DNA of 64,000 nt from Timema cristinae (taxonomy: Eukaryota; Arthropoda; Insecta; Phasmatodea; Timematidae), in assembly GCA_039000515.1 (NCBI GenBank), contig JBCFYV010000012.1, positions 8,801,486-8,865,485 of the forward strand, read 5' to 3'. The translations under genes and the position numbers were made by a program. Shown one piece after another: positions 23,286 to 34,910 of this stretch. Below the pieces are notes generated by a model. That model was not told where the DNA came from. It worked only from the letters and a program-made list of their open reading frames with translations, and made no database searches. Each line of letters starts with the position of its first letter. Within the stretch, counting starts at the first letter, position 1.

Positions 23286-23675
23286 AGTGAAATTGGACAT
23301 TTCGTGAATTGAACCATTTCTGCAGGCTTATTCTCTTGTCCATTTCCCAGACCGCTACTCAATTCATGAACTGAAACAGTTTTTGCCCTGTCTGTGATTC
23401 TGAAAAGCTAATAACAGGTTTGGGCCAAACCTTTAATCGTTTAAGAATGGAAGGTTAGGTTTATCAAGATGGGGCTAGTTTATAATTATTACCATATAAT
23501 ATCTGAAAACGAATTTCAGCTAAGCTTTGAGTATAGAGCAATAATTTCCCCTTCATGAAATGGGCAAGAGCTGGTTCAATTTCGGTCTAGTTCGTGAAAT
23601 GGTCAAGAGAAGAGGCCAGTTCACGAAATGGACAGAAATTCGCCCAATTCGTGAAATGGACAGTGTCATTCATAG
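23286..23675. mobile_element. MITE-like element with repeated TTCGTGAAATGG motifs
   Basis: The left end (TGGACATTTCGTGAATTGAA) and the right end read in reverse (TGTCCATTTCACGAATTGGG) match. Between them the motif TTCGTGAAATGG or its complement recurs at least five times, near 23300, 23340, 23590, 23620 and 23650. Clustered subterminal copies of a short motif are typical transposase-binding iterons of DNA transposons. No target duplication was recognised and the superfamily is unknown. Confidence 0.5.
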
Positions 23676-24063
23676 GGTGTAACATATATATTAGTGGTGT
23701 GAGATATACACTTTTTACATTCGAAGCTAAATTGGATCAAGCCATCCCCAAAACTATCCCCTAACCGAAACGATGTGTAAATATTAGGGGGTGTGAAGTC
23801 CACTTATTCAATTCGAATAGAAACCGAATCGAACGATAGGAGATATTCTCGAAGCTGAATCGAAGTTCGAATATTTAAAAAATGTTTAATGTTGGATAAA
23901 AATATTATACTTTGCATAAGTATGTAAATTTAGATATAAAATATAATTTACAAATAATGATATATTATTTCTTAAAATGATAAATAAAATTTCTATCACA
24001 AAATGTAATTTAATAATATTAGCTATTTACTTTTTCTTGACTCCTCAAAGAGAGTGATTTCGT

Positions 24064-24330
24064 AAAATAATTAAACCCGAGATTTTGATAAATGTCGACG
24101 TTTCACGACCCCCTGGAACAGAATAAGTTGTTTTTGCGCTCCCGTCTGTCCGTCTGCCCGTATCTCGGTTAAGGCCTAAGCCATTGTACCAATCAGGCTA
24201 AGACTTGGAATGAAAATAACTTTGAGGTTACTATACATAAGCAGAAATTTCCAATTGTGATGATATCTTTGTAACTATTTGAAATATAAAATAACTTATC
24301 ATTGTAAATTTGTATTACTCTTAAAATTAA
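24064..24330 (+). repeat. Dispersed repeat family R, copy 1
   Basis: Order of blocks: TTTTGATAAATGTCGACGTT, a GTCTGTCCGTCTGCCCG run, ACCAATCAGGCTAAGACTTG, then AACTTTGAGGTTACT and ACTATTTGAAATA. The same order recurs at 25045, 57228 and 63560, with the second half at 37010. Confidence 0.65.
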
Positions 24331-25044
24331 AAATATTTTAATCTGGAATACATTTTTATAAAAAATAGCTTATGAATTATAAGCAACCATACATATTTTT
24401 TTATGGAGTATTTAGAAACATGGAATTAATTGTTATGTTCTTTGATGGACATAGATATTCCTCTTTTCTTATTGTTTCTGTAACAATATATATTATATGT
24501 ATGTTGTTTGGTGGAATGATTCTGCAGCAGTGTATATTATCAGGTTTCACAAGTTTTACGAGTTTTCAGTCAATATCTCTATTTTAAGATCAAATAGTCT
24601 TGATGTCATTCTGTTTATCGTGTGTTGTGTGCCATTTGTGTCCTCTCTATTTATTATATTTAGTAAAACGTGACCAGCCACTCTCACAAGTCCTCTTGTG
24701 GTTTGGTAGTAAATCCGGGTCTGGGTAGGTCTATGGGCCTACCTACCTCTTTCTGTTCCTGGACCACGTCCATTACAAAACCTCACCTACCTCACCTCAC
24801 CTTTATTTCTGTTTATCACGAACAGGGGCTACCAGGTAAGCGAAGACGAGCGCCAAGGTGAATTTTATTACCAGAATTATTAATTATTATAGTTGTTTTC
24901 CCATTCTCCTCGTTTATTTCAAGGGTTGTCCTCCAAGAATTGTTTTTGAATATCCGCAACCGCACACCCAACATATTTTATTAGCAAACTGACTAGACAG
25001 ATTATGGATTTTTACTTTCTCATAGATATAACGTAATGTGATTA
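24331..25044. other. No gene seen
   Basis: AT-rich at first. A short GC-richer segment at 24670-24860 stays open for 63 codons without any domain I recognise, and is left uncalled. Confidence 0.4.
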
Positions 25045-25300
25045 GGAAATTTTAAACCTCGATATTTTGATGGATCTTAAAAAAAAAGTAGTCTTGCAAT
25101 TTTATCCATCCTCATTAGTGTCTGTTTGTAACTGGGGCTAGAGACAAAACGTTAAATGGATTTCCTTCAAACTTGATATTAAATGTTACCTTGAGGTTAA
25201 ACTGTGATGTTTATTCTAGCCATAAATTAAATTTGAAATTTTTATGAAATTACTCTTAACAATTTGGCTAAAAATATATATCTGGCGTGGTGAGTGTTTA
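25045..25300 (+). repeat. Dispersed repeat family R, copy 2
   Basis: TTTTGATGGATCTTAAAAA, AGTGTCTGTTTGTAACTGGG, CTTCAAACTTGATATTAAAT and ACCTTGAGGTTAAACTGTGA follow the family order on the same strand as copy 1, about 1 kb away. Confidence 0.55.
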
Positions 25301-26250
25301 TACGAAAAATAAGAATGCATGTTAAAAAAATAGTGTGGTTTACAAATTACTTTTTTTAATTGGACCTTTTTTAAAATAGCTTTGACAATTTTTCTCAAAA
25401 TCTATATCTAAGAGTGTTTCATATCGATATCGAAAACAGCCATGGTGTCCAATTGGTGGAACATTCACGCGCAAAGTTAAAGGTACCGGTTCCAATTCAC
25501 ATGTTTAGTTTGTAACTTTTCATTTAATTGAATTTGAATCTTGTATCAGGAATATATCTGTGAAGAGATATTATCACGTATCAATTATCAATGATCAATT
25601 ATAAATAATAGAGTTTTTCGTTAATTAATCTGAGAGGTAGGTAAGCAAAAGAAAAATATATTACCACTCAAGAAATAATAATTCCCCGGGGTGGAACAAA
25701 CCAGGATACACCCCGACTGAGATTCGAAATAGTTTATATTTGAAACCCAACCTTTGGAGTGAGAGTCAATATTAGTAACGCAGAGTTAATATCATAGATT
25801 ACCTTTATTGAAAAGGCACATAACCCTCTTTAATCTCCACACGATTATATTGAAACTACACTAAGAACTGTGAGAAAGTTTTTTTTTATGTTATCTAAAC
25901 TTTAAAATCTTTGGCATTTCGATTTTTATTCACTATGACTTTATTTTAAAGGCGTGATAGCTTAATTTTAGAACCATAATTATTTTACATGTTATCGTTC
26001 AAGAAAATAACGTAATTACGCTTGTCAATTTTATCGTCAAACAAATTACATGTTTACATTCTCTTACTGATATAAGCACGCATAGTATTAGGAAGTATAG
26101 TATTAGGAAGCATAGTATTAGGAAGTATAGTATAGGATTGCGCACAAATACAATTCCGTTTACCTAAGTTTGACCTTGAAAATTTGCGTTTAAAGAGCAA
26201 TATTCTACTTATATTTTTTTATATAAATAAAATTTAACAATTACATTTAA
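25301..26250. other. AT-rich, no gene seen
   Basis: A possible tRNA-like head near 25440-25500 (GTGTCCAATTGGTGG and ACCGGTTCCAATTC), a SINE-A-like relic near 25690-25730, and a small AGTATTAGGAAG tandem repeat near 26085-26130. No coding sequence. Confidence 0.4.
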
Positions 26251-26420
26251 GGTGGGATTGAGAGGAACGTAAGTTAAGATCGTAGTTTTTAAATTTTTAT
26301 AACAAAACCATTTGTTGGCCAAAACAAATAAAGATTGCTTCAGCTGATACGTTTAGTTTAATTTTATGCAAATATTGATCTCAACATTTCTTGAAAATTA
26401 ATTAATAAATCAAATATGAA
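26251..26420. repeat. Half of a TTAA hairpin MITE
   Basis: Starts at TTAA (26247-26250) with GGTGGGATTGAGAGGAACGT and continues with TTTTATAACAAAACCATTTG and TTGGCCAAAACAAATAAAGA, the order seen in the copy at 62810. Only the left arm is present. Confidence 0.55.
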
Positions 26421-27042
26421 TTATTTCTAGAATGCCAACTTTTATTGGCTTACAATCAACTTTGATGGTCGAAAGTGTGCTTCTTATAAAATAAGGCATT
26501 AGTTGAAAATACAAATCCAGTGCCCCCTAACAAAAGTTAAGTAGCGCCCTTTCAAAAAATGTGGGTGCCCGCCTAAAATAAACTGTAAGTGTTCGCACCC
26601 GTCGGCGGGTCAAAGCCTTTATACTAGCAAGCGTTTACATTGCAATATTAATTTTAAATTAAGATCAAGACGCCAGGTGCGCGTGCGACAAACAAATAAC
26701 GGGCAGGCTGCAAGTATTTCCAACGCTAGTAAAATAGTCCTGAGAAAAAATTAAGTAACGTTTAGAAATGTCTGAGCACAAAAAAAAACAGAGTACCCAA
26801 ATAAATTGAATCAAACTTGTTACGTTTTTATCTCGAGGTCTATTCGAGAACTTTTATATTTCATGTAGAACACCTTGACAATTTAGGGTCGTATTATGTG
26901 TGAGGCCGTACAATATTCGGGACAATACGGTATTTAGATACTATATATTACTACACTAATGAAATTAATACATCATTGTCAACTTCACTCGCCATTATTA
27001 CTTTGACTAACTATCACTGAGTTATTACGATAATAAGGCCCG

Positions 27043-27805
27043 GTCTTACGACTCCTGGATAAATATTAATCCGGTAGATAAATATTTATATCGAGTGAAT
27101 AAGTTAAAGTGCGTCAGATGGCATTTATCTGCCAGATAAAATGTATTTATCCATCAAATTTTTATTGGAAGGTTAAGTACCTGATAACTTTTATCTGTAA
27201 GTTAAAATGGTTGTTGCCATAGTGACGCTTTGTTTTTAATGAGGTTTCACCTATTATAATCTGCTTTTAGGTTCAAATCCTGATTCATGTGTTTAGTAAG
27301 GCCCGGGCTCTAACTATATAAAGTTAGAACATTTAATTCACACTTTTATATAAACTGACAAGCTATTTGTAGAGTTATATTTATATAAGAACAAATTATC
27401 AAAATGTGAATACAGTAAACGAAATTTTGTAAACGTTTTACCCATTTATTGCCCACATTTTGGCAGACCCCAAAATTAGTACTGGCAAGACCACTTAGTA
27501 TCTGCGCCCACGTGACGCCATCTGTTTCCTCGCACTCGTTTAGCCGCCATTATTTCACAAATGTTGAGCGTTCTCACCACTCGCTAGATTGTAGCGCTAT
27601 CAGCAGGGCATATACGCATGCGCACACCAGTAAAAACAGTACCAAGTTTGCGTGTTCTGCATAGAAATATATTTATCCTACAGTTAGCTATTTGCCAGAT
27701 AAATTCAGTTCATAAGACGCGTAAAGCATTAAAGTGGCTGATAACTTTTACCTGGTAGATAACGTTAACCTCCCAATAGCAATATTTATCCGGTAGTCAT
27801 AAGAC
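27043..27805. mobile_element. MITE with GTCTTACGACT-type terminal inverted repeat
   Basis: GTCTTACGACTCCTGGATAA at 27043 matches, in reverse complement, CTTATCCGG...AGTCATAAGAC ending at 27805. Inner matches continue (TTGGAAGGTTAA against TTAACCTCCCAA, and GATAACTTTTA motifs on both sides). The central part at 27240-27660 is unrelated to the arms and GC-richer near 27500-27650; it may be a nested insertion. The terminal type resembles Harbinger-like MITEs, but the target duplication is not clear. Confidence 0.5.
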
Positions 27806-27972
27806 AAGTACAGAGGCTGCCGGACGACTGTTTATTCGGATCGTGTGAAAGGTGCCATTCCCCCCAAAAATCCACTAAAAGTCATCCGATCAAACTGCCG
27901 GACATCTTAAATATTGCAGTGCTGGCCTCAATTGGTTTGTAATATTATAACCTGAAACTTTGAAGTTATTTT

Positions 27973-28200
27973 TAGCTCCGCGTCTTACTACCCATTCGGG
28001 CTACAAACTTAAGTACTAATTTCGCTAGTGGTTTTATGGATTAAGAAGGTTATATTTATAGGAAATGTACCCACATTCCCTGGAGGGATATTGGGAAACA
28101 ATTTTGGAGGAAAAAACCTCAATACACCCGACCGATATTCGCATCGGCATTCTAGTCTACTGTAAGAGTAGCGCCTTAGACCATGCAGCCATCGAAGCAG
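27973..28200 (-). repeat. SINE-A copy
   Basis: The 3' end complement GCGTCTTACTACCCATTCGG is followed by CGCTAGTGGTTTTATGG, GAAATGTACCCACATTCCCT, the B-box remnant CCGACCGATATTCGCATC and the head complement CCTTAGACCATGCAGCCATC. It is nearly full-length. Confidence 0.75.
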
Positions 28201-28659
28201 GTGACGTTGTAGTTGGATATCAACATTTTATTCAACGCTGTCGTCATAAGCGATGTAATTCCTTTTCTTGGATTGTAAATATTTCAGTTTTAACACAAAA
28301 CTGATATTTTCAATATAAATATTGTAAGCAGGTCTTAGCCTACGTTCACCTACCCACGTACTGACAACGCGTGACGCTGCGACTCAGCCAGTCTGGAAAT
28401 GTATCTTAAGATACTATAGTTGGTTTAAGATACTTATCAGTGGACTAAATCAGGCGCCAACCATTAATCTACGCTACGGCTGGTCTCTAAGGCACACGCG
28501 AGCTGTGAAGGCTTCTTGGAGGAACAACGATACAGCAACCAAGTAGTCGTTTTAAGCACCAAGATTTCACATCGGCTTGGATTGCACCAGTGGGAACGTG
28601 AACAAAGATGTCTTGTGTTTATAATTGACCCCAAATATAGGCCTATTAAGGGTTTTTTG

Positions 28660-28865
28660 TTTGTTTTTTAATCACAACGTGTTAATACTACCTGTTCAGG
28701 TTATACGCATATATTATAATCACTATAATGGGTTAGGGATGAGGAAGGAAGCATTTTAGAGGTAATATACCCACATTTTCGTGAAAGTAAGTGGGGAACC
28801 ATTTAGGAACAATGAACCTCAGACCCAACCGGGACTCGAACCCCGATATCCCCGTATTCAGCAGG
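28660..28865 (-). repeat. SINE-A copy
   Basis: Tail-side TACTACCTGTTCAGGTTATA, then ATAATGGGTTAGGGATGAGG, TACCCACATTTTCGTGAAAG and GGGACTCGAACCCCGATAT on the minus strand. A facing plus-strand body fragment (TTTAAGCAAATGCGGGTACA) follows at about 28880-29000, and another eroded body at about 29160-29280. Confidence 0.7.
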
Positions 28866-29399
28866 TCAGTGTAGTACGACACGAAGCGGGTCACTGAGGG
28901 TGTTTTTTTTAAAAACATTTCCTCACTTTCTTTAAGCAAATGCGGGTACATTTATTCTAAATTCTACCTTACTCATTCTTACCAATTTAGCCTGATTAAA
29001 ATGAGTGAATACGAGTAGGTAGGCATGGTGTGTATATAAAACAATGGTATAGCCTACACGTGTGAGCCCGCGGACAAGGGCGTCAGTCTCTTCTAGTCTT
29101 GTTTGTTTTGAAGGGGACGAGAGAAGGCTAGGGTCCGAATTCTGGCCTCATGTATTAAAGATACTTACTTATTTCCCTTAAATGTTTTTCTCTTTTCCCT
29201 AAACACTATTTCGGGTGCATATACTTTCAATTCTAACTTCATCATCTACCTTCCCCAATTCATGTAACTATAAATCTATCTCTGACGGGTGATGATACGC
29301 GAACCACTCAATAAAACACGAAATACCTCCGATGAATTTTGAAATCAGAGTTGGGACATGAGTTGGCTCCTCTCCGGCGTTATTAACTCTGATTCGAGA

Positions 29400-29610
29400 G
29401 GTTGGTCTGACACCTTAGCTCAGTCGGTAGCGTGTCTGTCTACCGAGTGAGGGGTCCCGGGTTCAGTTCCCGGCATGGCCAAACAATTATTATTGGTGAA
29501 ATGTATATTTACCCTTTCACATCGACGAATTGCGGCGAGGACTGGCTGCTGGGGCCATAAGACAAATATACGAACTAAGACAGGCCTAACAAGCCGGTAG
29601 TGGAAAATAT
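29400..29610 (+). repeat. SINE-C copy (tRNA-derived)
   Basis: The head is strikingly tRNA-like: A-box CCTTAGCTCAGTCGGTAGCG and a perfect T-arm CCGGG-TTCAGTT-CCCGG. The 5' and 3' acceptor strands do not pair, so it is not a functional tRNA gene. The body starts with ATTATTGGTGAAATGTATAT. A relative lies at 34118-34290. Confidence 0.65.
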
Positions 29611-29954
29611 ATTACTTGAATAAAAAACTGCCACAGCCTGGAAACAGTAATGGATGTAAAGTAAATTCGACAGGTTGGAGGCTCAAAACCATCCGGGCAT
29701 ATGGTGGATGTTATAAAATTAAGTTTCCCATCCTCATTTAAGGTAAAAGTTTGATGCATTTTCTAAAATCCACCTACCTAAATTTGTTCCTTTGAATTAG
29801 TTAAAATATCCAATGGTCTTATTAAAACAGGAAAAGACACGTAGCACCAACTAATTAAAGGGTTGAGTTTTAATGAACAGACCTACATATTTGTATGCAC
29901 CAGATCTTACTATCCATAAGGATAGATGACACATGGGCACGTAAAGGATACAGA

Positions 29955-30115
29955 TAAGATAGTTTGAATCTTAGAGGAAATATATCCCCGCATTTGCGCA
30001 AAGAAAGAGTTGGAAGCAATTTAGGAAAAACTCTACTCATTACACCACACCAAAATTCGAACTTTGTTTGAAGTTCGACTGAGCGACAAACCAAATCATA
30101 CGAGATTAATACCTT
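29955..30115 (-). repeat. SINE-A copy, eroded
   Basis: TTAGAGGAAATATATCCCCG, CATTTGCGCAAAGAAAGAGT and the B-box remnant AAAATTCGAACTTTG, on the minus strand. Confidence 0.55.
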
Positions 30116-30146
30116 AACTGGCGTGGAATGTATTGCACTGTACATA

Positions 30147-30573
30147 GAGTGGAACCTCTTCTATCCAGTTTAAATGGGACCGGGTATCATCCAGATTAAC
30201 TAAAATCTAGATAATCCGGAAACTTTAGGAAAAATGCACTTACTACAGATCACCAATTATGTTCACAATATCAGATTATAAAACACGCTAACAGTTGTTG
30301 ACAGATCACAGTTTTAGCTCCGGCTAAGCTACAGCATACAGTATAATAGTAAATACAGTAATGTACCACTGATTGTGGTTTTAGTTCAGTACAGTACTGT
30401 ACTCATTCTGCGATTACAGTATCCTAATTAATTAATTTGAAGGAGTTTTTTTTAATAAAACATAATTATTCTTCCCATAAATGTCGTTACAAAAATAATT
30501 AGCCAATGCAAAATTCAGTCCGGATAAAACTGAAATGGGTCTTAAGGAGAGCCGGATAAACGAGCTCCCACTG
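30147..30573. mobile_element. pogo/Tigger-type MITE
   Basis: Left end GAGTGGAACCTCTTCTATCC and right end (reverse complement) CAGTGGGAGCTCGTTTATCC are the characteristic termini of pogo/Tigger elements, with further TCCGGAT motifs inside on both sides. TA dinucleotides flank it (30145-30146 and 30574-30575), as expected for the Tc1/mariner superfamily. At 427 bp it has no room for a transposase and none is seen. Another isolated end fragment (GATTATCCGGAATCTCGGAC) lies near 36715. Confidence 0.75.
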
Positions 30574-30575
30574 TA

Positions 30576-31459
30576 CCTTTATTAAAAACTTTGGTAAATA
30601 CAATCTATTGGTTAGGCCGAAAGTCCGCTAGTATTTTCCCAGAGAGTGTGTAGAAAACCACTTTATTGGAACACAAGCCTTGTTCACCCACTTGGGACTC
30701 CAGCTACAGCCTTTATCATTAATAAAGTTTAATTAGCCACAGTATAGGATATAAAGGGGGAAGGAGGCTATCTCCCCCTCCCCCTTTCATGGAAAATAAT
30801 CCAAACTATTTAAAACAATTCGTTAATGTTAAAACACACGACTAATTCTAACATCTCTCTCGCCCTATCCCCTACAAGACCTTATTAGTAACACTTTTAA
30901 CTAATGTGCAAAAAATCAAGTGGCTTAAAACTAAAATTTTCAACTCATCATCTCACCAAACTTAGTATGATAAACAATTATTTTTAATAAAATAGACATT
31001 TCTACTATTAATAATAAAATATTATATGTTCATGTAGGCTTCATTTTTATTACTTAAATTGTAATAGTGACTCTTTTTTCCTTTTTTTGTTGTTGAAATG
31101 ATAAATTTTTAATCAAAAGTATGTTTTTCCGTACAAGTATTCTTTTTATCATTATAAATATAAATTTAAATTATTTTGGTAAATTAGCGAAGTTATTTTA
31201 TTGTTAAAATTATTATAAATTAAATCTTGGTTGATTAAAATTATTAAAGCTATAATTGAAGGAACTTTATGAAAACAAATCACTCTCCTTGACTAAAGGC
31301 CTTGGATTCGACCTTTTTTAATACAAGGCATATTAACTGTTTAGTCAAGAAATTAAGATAGGATGGGTAGTTTTAAGGAACGTGAAACCACATTTACTTG
31401 AATTTTTTTTTTCTTCTTCACTCCATGGATTAAACTACCTGCCTTTTTATTTATACAAC
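30576..31459. other. AT-rich, no gene seen
   Basis: Highly AT-rich with no coding sequence. A short C-rich/G-rich patch near 30755-30790 has no identifiable function. Confidence 0.4.
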
Positions 31460-31556
31460 GTGTATCTAAAACATTGCATCAAGCTTTGGCAGGCTATTCC
31501 TTGGGTGAAAATAGTTTAATTCACATCAGCAACCTAGGGTCCATCTTGAATATTAA
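31460..31556 (+). repeat. Host repeat flanking the TTAA element
   Basis: CGTGTATCTAAAACATTGCA through CATCTTGAATATTAA matches the reverse complement of about 43765-43868 almost base for base. That second copy continues across the insertion point without interruption. Confidence 0.8.
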
Positions 31557-32837
31557 GGGTGGTATACACCCCTAACATAGAGATAAAAAACACTATTGTG
31601 TGAAATATTATGAAAACTGATAAAGGTATTACAACGAATCTTTGCATACTACTTATTGAAACCTTGATAATTAATAAACTAAATGTGCTGTTACCGTTAC
31701 CCACCCCCATCATGTAAAAAAGGGGGGTTGTAACACATTTTTCTTTCAATAAAATATGACAGAGCAAGTATTATTAATTTTGACTTAAGATCACAAAACA
31801 TGGAGTAAAAATTAACAAACAAGGTGTTTTGGAGAAACTGTCTATCTTTCCCCGTTTTCGAGATAATCACACAAGTTTGAGCTCAGAGAAAAGTGCAAAT
31901 GCCTGCCAGGTAGGCAACCAGAATCGCAGTGTTGCTTCGCACTGCAGTCGTTTATACATTATTACCGGCACGTGTTACTATGTATCACGTACATTTGGTA
32001 AACAAGGCTGGTTTGTGTGTAATGATGGAGAGACTCGGATACTTTTCCTTCTTCATAAGCTCCGATGTGTTGCTATTTATCACATTAGTAAGTTATGCTT
32101 ACACAGTTCACATTTGGGTGGGATTTTAATCATTACACTCACTGGAGTATTGAAAGCTAAATTAAGAAATACTAACCGTAGTTCTTGTATGATTTAATTC
32201 CTAGCTTCAAAAGCAGATTCATAGCAAGTGTTCACAATGGCGGCCCCTAACGTCATTGCAATAATTGAGGTGGCGTATCAATGACTGGTGTTATCTTTCG
32301 AGAACACGTGATGTTTCTTGAACCTTATCACATGCATCACCTATCCTGGCTAACAGGTCTTCCTCGGATTTAATGGCTGTCTCGTACACCAAAGCTTTGA
32401 ACAAGCTTCACATAAAGAAGTCTAACGGATTAAGGTAAGGAGAGCGTGGTGGCTGAACAACAGCTATACTGGTTGCCTACCTGGCAGGAATTAACACTTG
32501 TCTTTGAAATCAAACATTCATGATTATCTCGGAAACGGGGAAAGATAGACAGTTTCTCCAAGACACTTTATTTGTTAATTTTTACTTCATGTTTAGCAAT
32601 CTTGTCAAAATTAGTAATACCTACTCTGTCATATTTTATTGGAGAAAAAAATGTTACAACCCCCCCCCCCCCCTTTTATATGATGGGGGTGGGTAACGGT
32701 AAAAGCACATTTAGTTTATTAATTATTAAGGTTTAAATAAGTAGTATACAAAGATTCGTTGTAATACCTTAATCAGTTTTAATTCTCTTTCACACAATAG
32801 TCGTTTTTATCTCTATGTTTAGGGGTGAATACCGCCG
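31557..32837. mobile_element. TTAA-flanked transposon with ~360-bp inverted repeats
   Basis: TTAA stands at 31553-31556 and again at 32838-32841. The ends GGGTGGTATACACCCCTAA and, in reverse, CGGCGGTATTCACCCCTAAA match, and the inverted repeat continues inward to about 31925 and 32465, including GCCTGCCAGGTAGGCAACCA against TGGTTGCCTACCTGGCAGG. The related sequence near 43770 lacks the insert and has a single TTAA, which confirms insertion with TTAA duplication. TTAA targets are used by piggyBac, Looper and Kolobok families. The centre holds an IS630-like transposase relic (32215-32460). Confidence 0.82.
32215..32460 (-). pseudogene. IS630/Tc1-mariner-like DDE transposase, C-terminal relic
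   Basis: Minus-strand translation reads PPRSPYLNPLDFFM, a stop, then SLFKALVYETAIKSEEDLLA and further on GRHCEHLL. PPxSPDLxPxDFFLWG followed by LKxxVYETPxxSExDLxARI is the ending of eukaryotic IS630-related transposases, where the final Asp of the catalytic triad sits in the SPDLNPLD stretch. Here that triad Asp is replaced by Tyr (SPYLNP) and the Trp codon after DFF is a stop, so it is dead. It lies in the loop between the long inverted repeats of a TTAA-flanked element. That target does not fit IS630 elements (TA), so it may be a nested remnant. Confidence 0.65.
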
Positions 32838-32841
32838 TTAA

Positions 32842-34117
32842 GAGGATATTATCTGAAAGCTCAATGCCAGGTCTGAAGTTACGCAGCCCGTGCGTGTGCG
32901 AGGGAGGTGGAGCTTAGATGAATACGTCAGAGACAAGTCATCCAGTATAGAGAGGAAATACTCGGTGAACTGACAATCGCCTAGTCCTCTTTTACTCTGT
33001 CATTCTTTCTTCAAGAGACAACACTCTCGAGCACACAGAAGGGATGTGTAATTATCTTGGGGAGGACAGCAGTTTAAAGAAAGAAAAGAATAGTAAAACG
33101 GCATTGTACTCTTCGTTTGCTCTTTCGGGTTCTTACAGGCGCTGGACTGGTTGTCTTTGTTTAACCAAAGGTCTCGGCCCAAGCGTGGTCCTTTTTCTAC
33201 CACCTAAGTAAAGTTGCCATTTTGTAGTTCATAAACGAACATTTCTATTTTCAGAAAATAAAAATACTATATTTTATACCATTCACTAATCCATCTAGTA
33301 AAAGTAATATAACCTAGAGAAAAAAATGATTGAGACTTTATTTTGATGAAAGTGTTAGACTCTACATTAGGCCCCTATGCCCCCGTGTAACGATGCACCA
33401 TCTATTTAACGTCACAAGTCTTGTTTCAATCGTGCGGGAAAACCAATAATTTTATGGCCGTTGTAGTAATAGTAAAAACGCTTTTAAAGTCTGAAATTGA
33501 CATGTTTTACACGAAGTAAAAAAAAATAAAAAATTTAAAATTGTAAAACCTCTTAAAACACCATTAGCAAAACATGAAACAGTCGACTAATGATTTTTTA
33601 AAAATATATTTTGAGTTAACAAGGGTTAATTATGTTAGATTACAAAAATCGTTCAAATTTAATTATATAAATAAATATATATATTGGTTAGAAGGCCCCT
33701 TTCCCTTGAAACGTTGTGGCATTTTGAAGTGGTAGAGCATATGTCACGACTTCAGATCCGCATGATCTCGAGTGATTTTAGACAGTTGAATTGGTAGGTA
33801 ACGTTGAAAACTGTACTCTAGACTAGGCAATGCCACCACATCTCGTCCAAACACTAATTTATAGTACATGTACAAAGTGTATTCAATTTTACATTCATAT
33901 AATAGCAAAAACAATTTTAGTTTCCTAGATTAAAAGGCTAGACAATGTTAAATATTTTTAAATATATTTTCCCATGACATAGTAATTTCTTACAAAGGAT
34001 AACGCTTTTTTTTTTTAAATCTGGAACAGTCTTCAAGTCTTCATTACATCTTGTATTCATTGGTAATCAAGTTAAGATTTGAATTTCAGTCAAATTTATT
34101 TTAGGAAAGTTGTACAC
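32842..34117. other. No gene seen
   Basis: A minus-strand open frame at 33000-33203 lies in a moderately GC-rich patch with splice-like flanks, but shows no domain. AT-rich elsewhere, with a possible tRNA-like relic near 33728. Confidence 0.4.
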
Positions 34118-34290
34118 TTTAGAACAGCCGGTAGGTAACGCGTGTGCCTACTGACCTAGGGATCACGGGTTCTAATCCAGGCATGATTGAAAGTATATCA
34201 TTGGTTAGTTATTATCGGCTGGAGAACTGGGTGAGGTTTTTGCTCTAGACTTAGTTTAGTTTGTAGAAAAATCAGTGTGTTCATAAAATG
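34118..34290 (+). repeat. SINE-C copy
   Basis: Head GCCGGTAGGTAACGCGTGTG with B-box ACGGGTTCTAATCCAGGCAT and body TATATCATTGGTTAGTTATT, the same order as at 29400. Confidence 0.55.
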
Positions 34291-34654
34291 TACGATAAAA
34301 AATCTTCAAATAAAAAATACTGTGGTCGTAATTTATAAAATAAATTTTTTCCATATTTTCATTCAATTGCTAGTGCACCTTCACTTTAAACCCTTCTCAC
34401 CCTTACTCTATTATAGAAATGATTTAAATTAGTGAAAGATGCTGATATCGCAACAAAAAAAAAACTTACGATAGGCCCAGCTTTGCTGAGCACCATTGAA
34501 TTACACTACTGATAACAGTCAGGAAAGTAAACTGATGTAGGCTTTTTCTTGAAAAAGCAAAGGTGATCTCTTTTAGCTAGAATATTAGTGTGTGTTGTGT
34601 TCTTTATTTTAGTGAAATCATACATTCTGTTTGGGTTGTTTGTTTTATTTTATT

Positions 34655-34910
34655 TGTTTATCATCACACCTTACTACCCTTTAGGTATACATGCATGTGT
34701 ATTAAATGTGCTAACTAGTTAGGGATAGGAATGGTTCAATTTAGAGGAAGTGGACTCACATTTGCGTGAAGGGAGAGTGAAAAAGTGTTTATGAAATACC
34801 ACCCTCAGTACAACCAGCCAAAATGCGAACCCAAGTTCTGCGTCTGCGGCAGTCCAGTTTATTTCAAGAGCGATGCCTTAAAGTTTAGACCATGCGGATA
34901 CCAAAGCAGG
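34655..34910 (-). repeat. SINE-A copy
   Basis: Tail-side TTACTACCCTTTAGGTATAC, then GTTAGGGATAGGAATGG, CTCACATTTGCGTGAAGGGA and the head complement GCCTTAAAGTTTAGACCATG. The B-box region is eroded. Confidence 0.7.

Noticed and set aside
27440..27660. CpG-rich promoter or first exon candidate
   Set aside because: GC-richer patch with CGs but it lies inside a MITE-like inverted-repeat unit and no downstream coding sequence follows.
29403..29480. Possible tRNA gene
   Set aside because: A- and B-box regions and the T-arm are good but the acceptor strands do not pair and the sequence continues into a SINE body.
33000..33203. Minus-strand 67-codon frame with splice-like borders
   Set aside because: No domain, no neighbouring exon, and splice-like dinucleotides are expected by chance.
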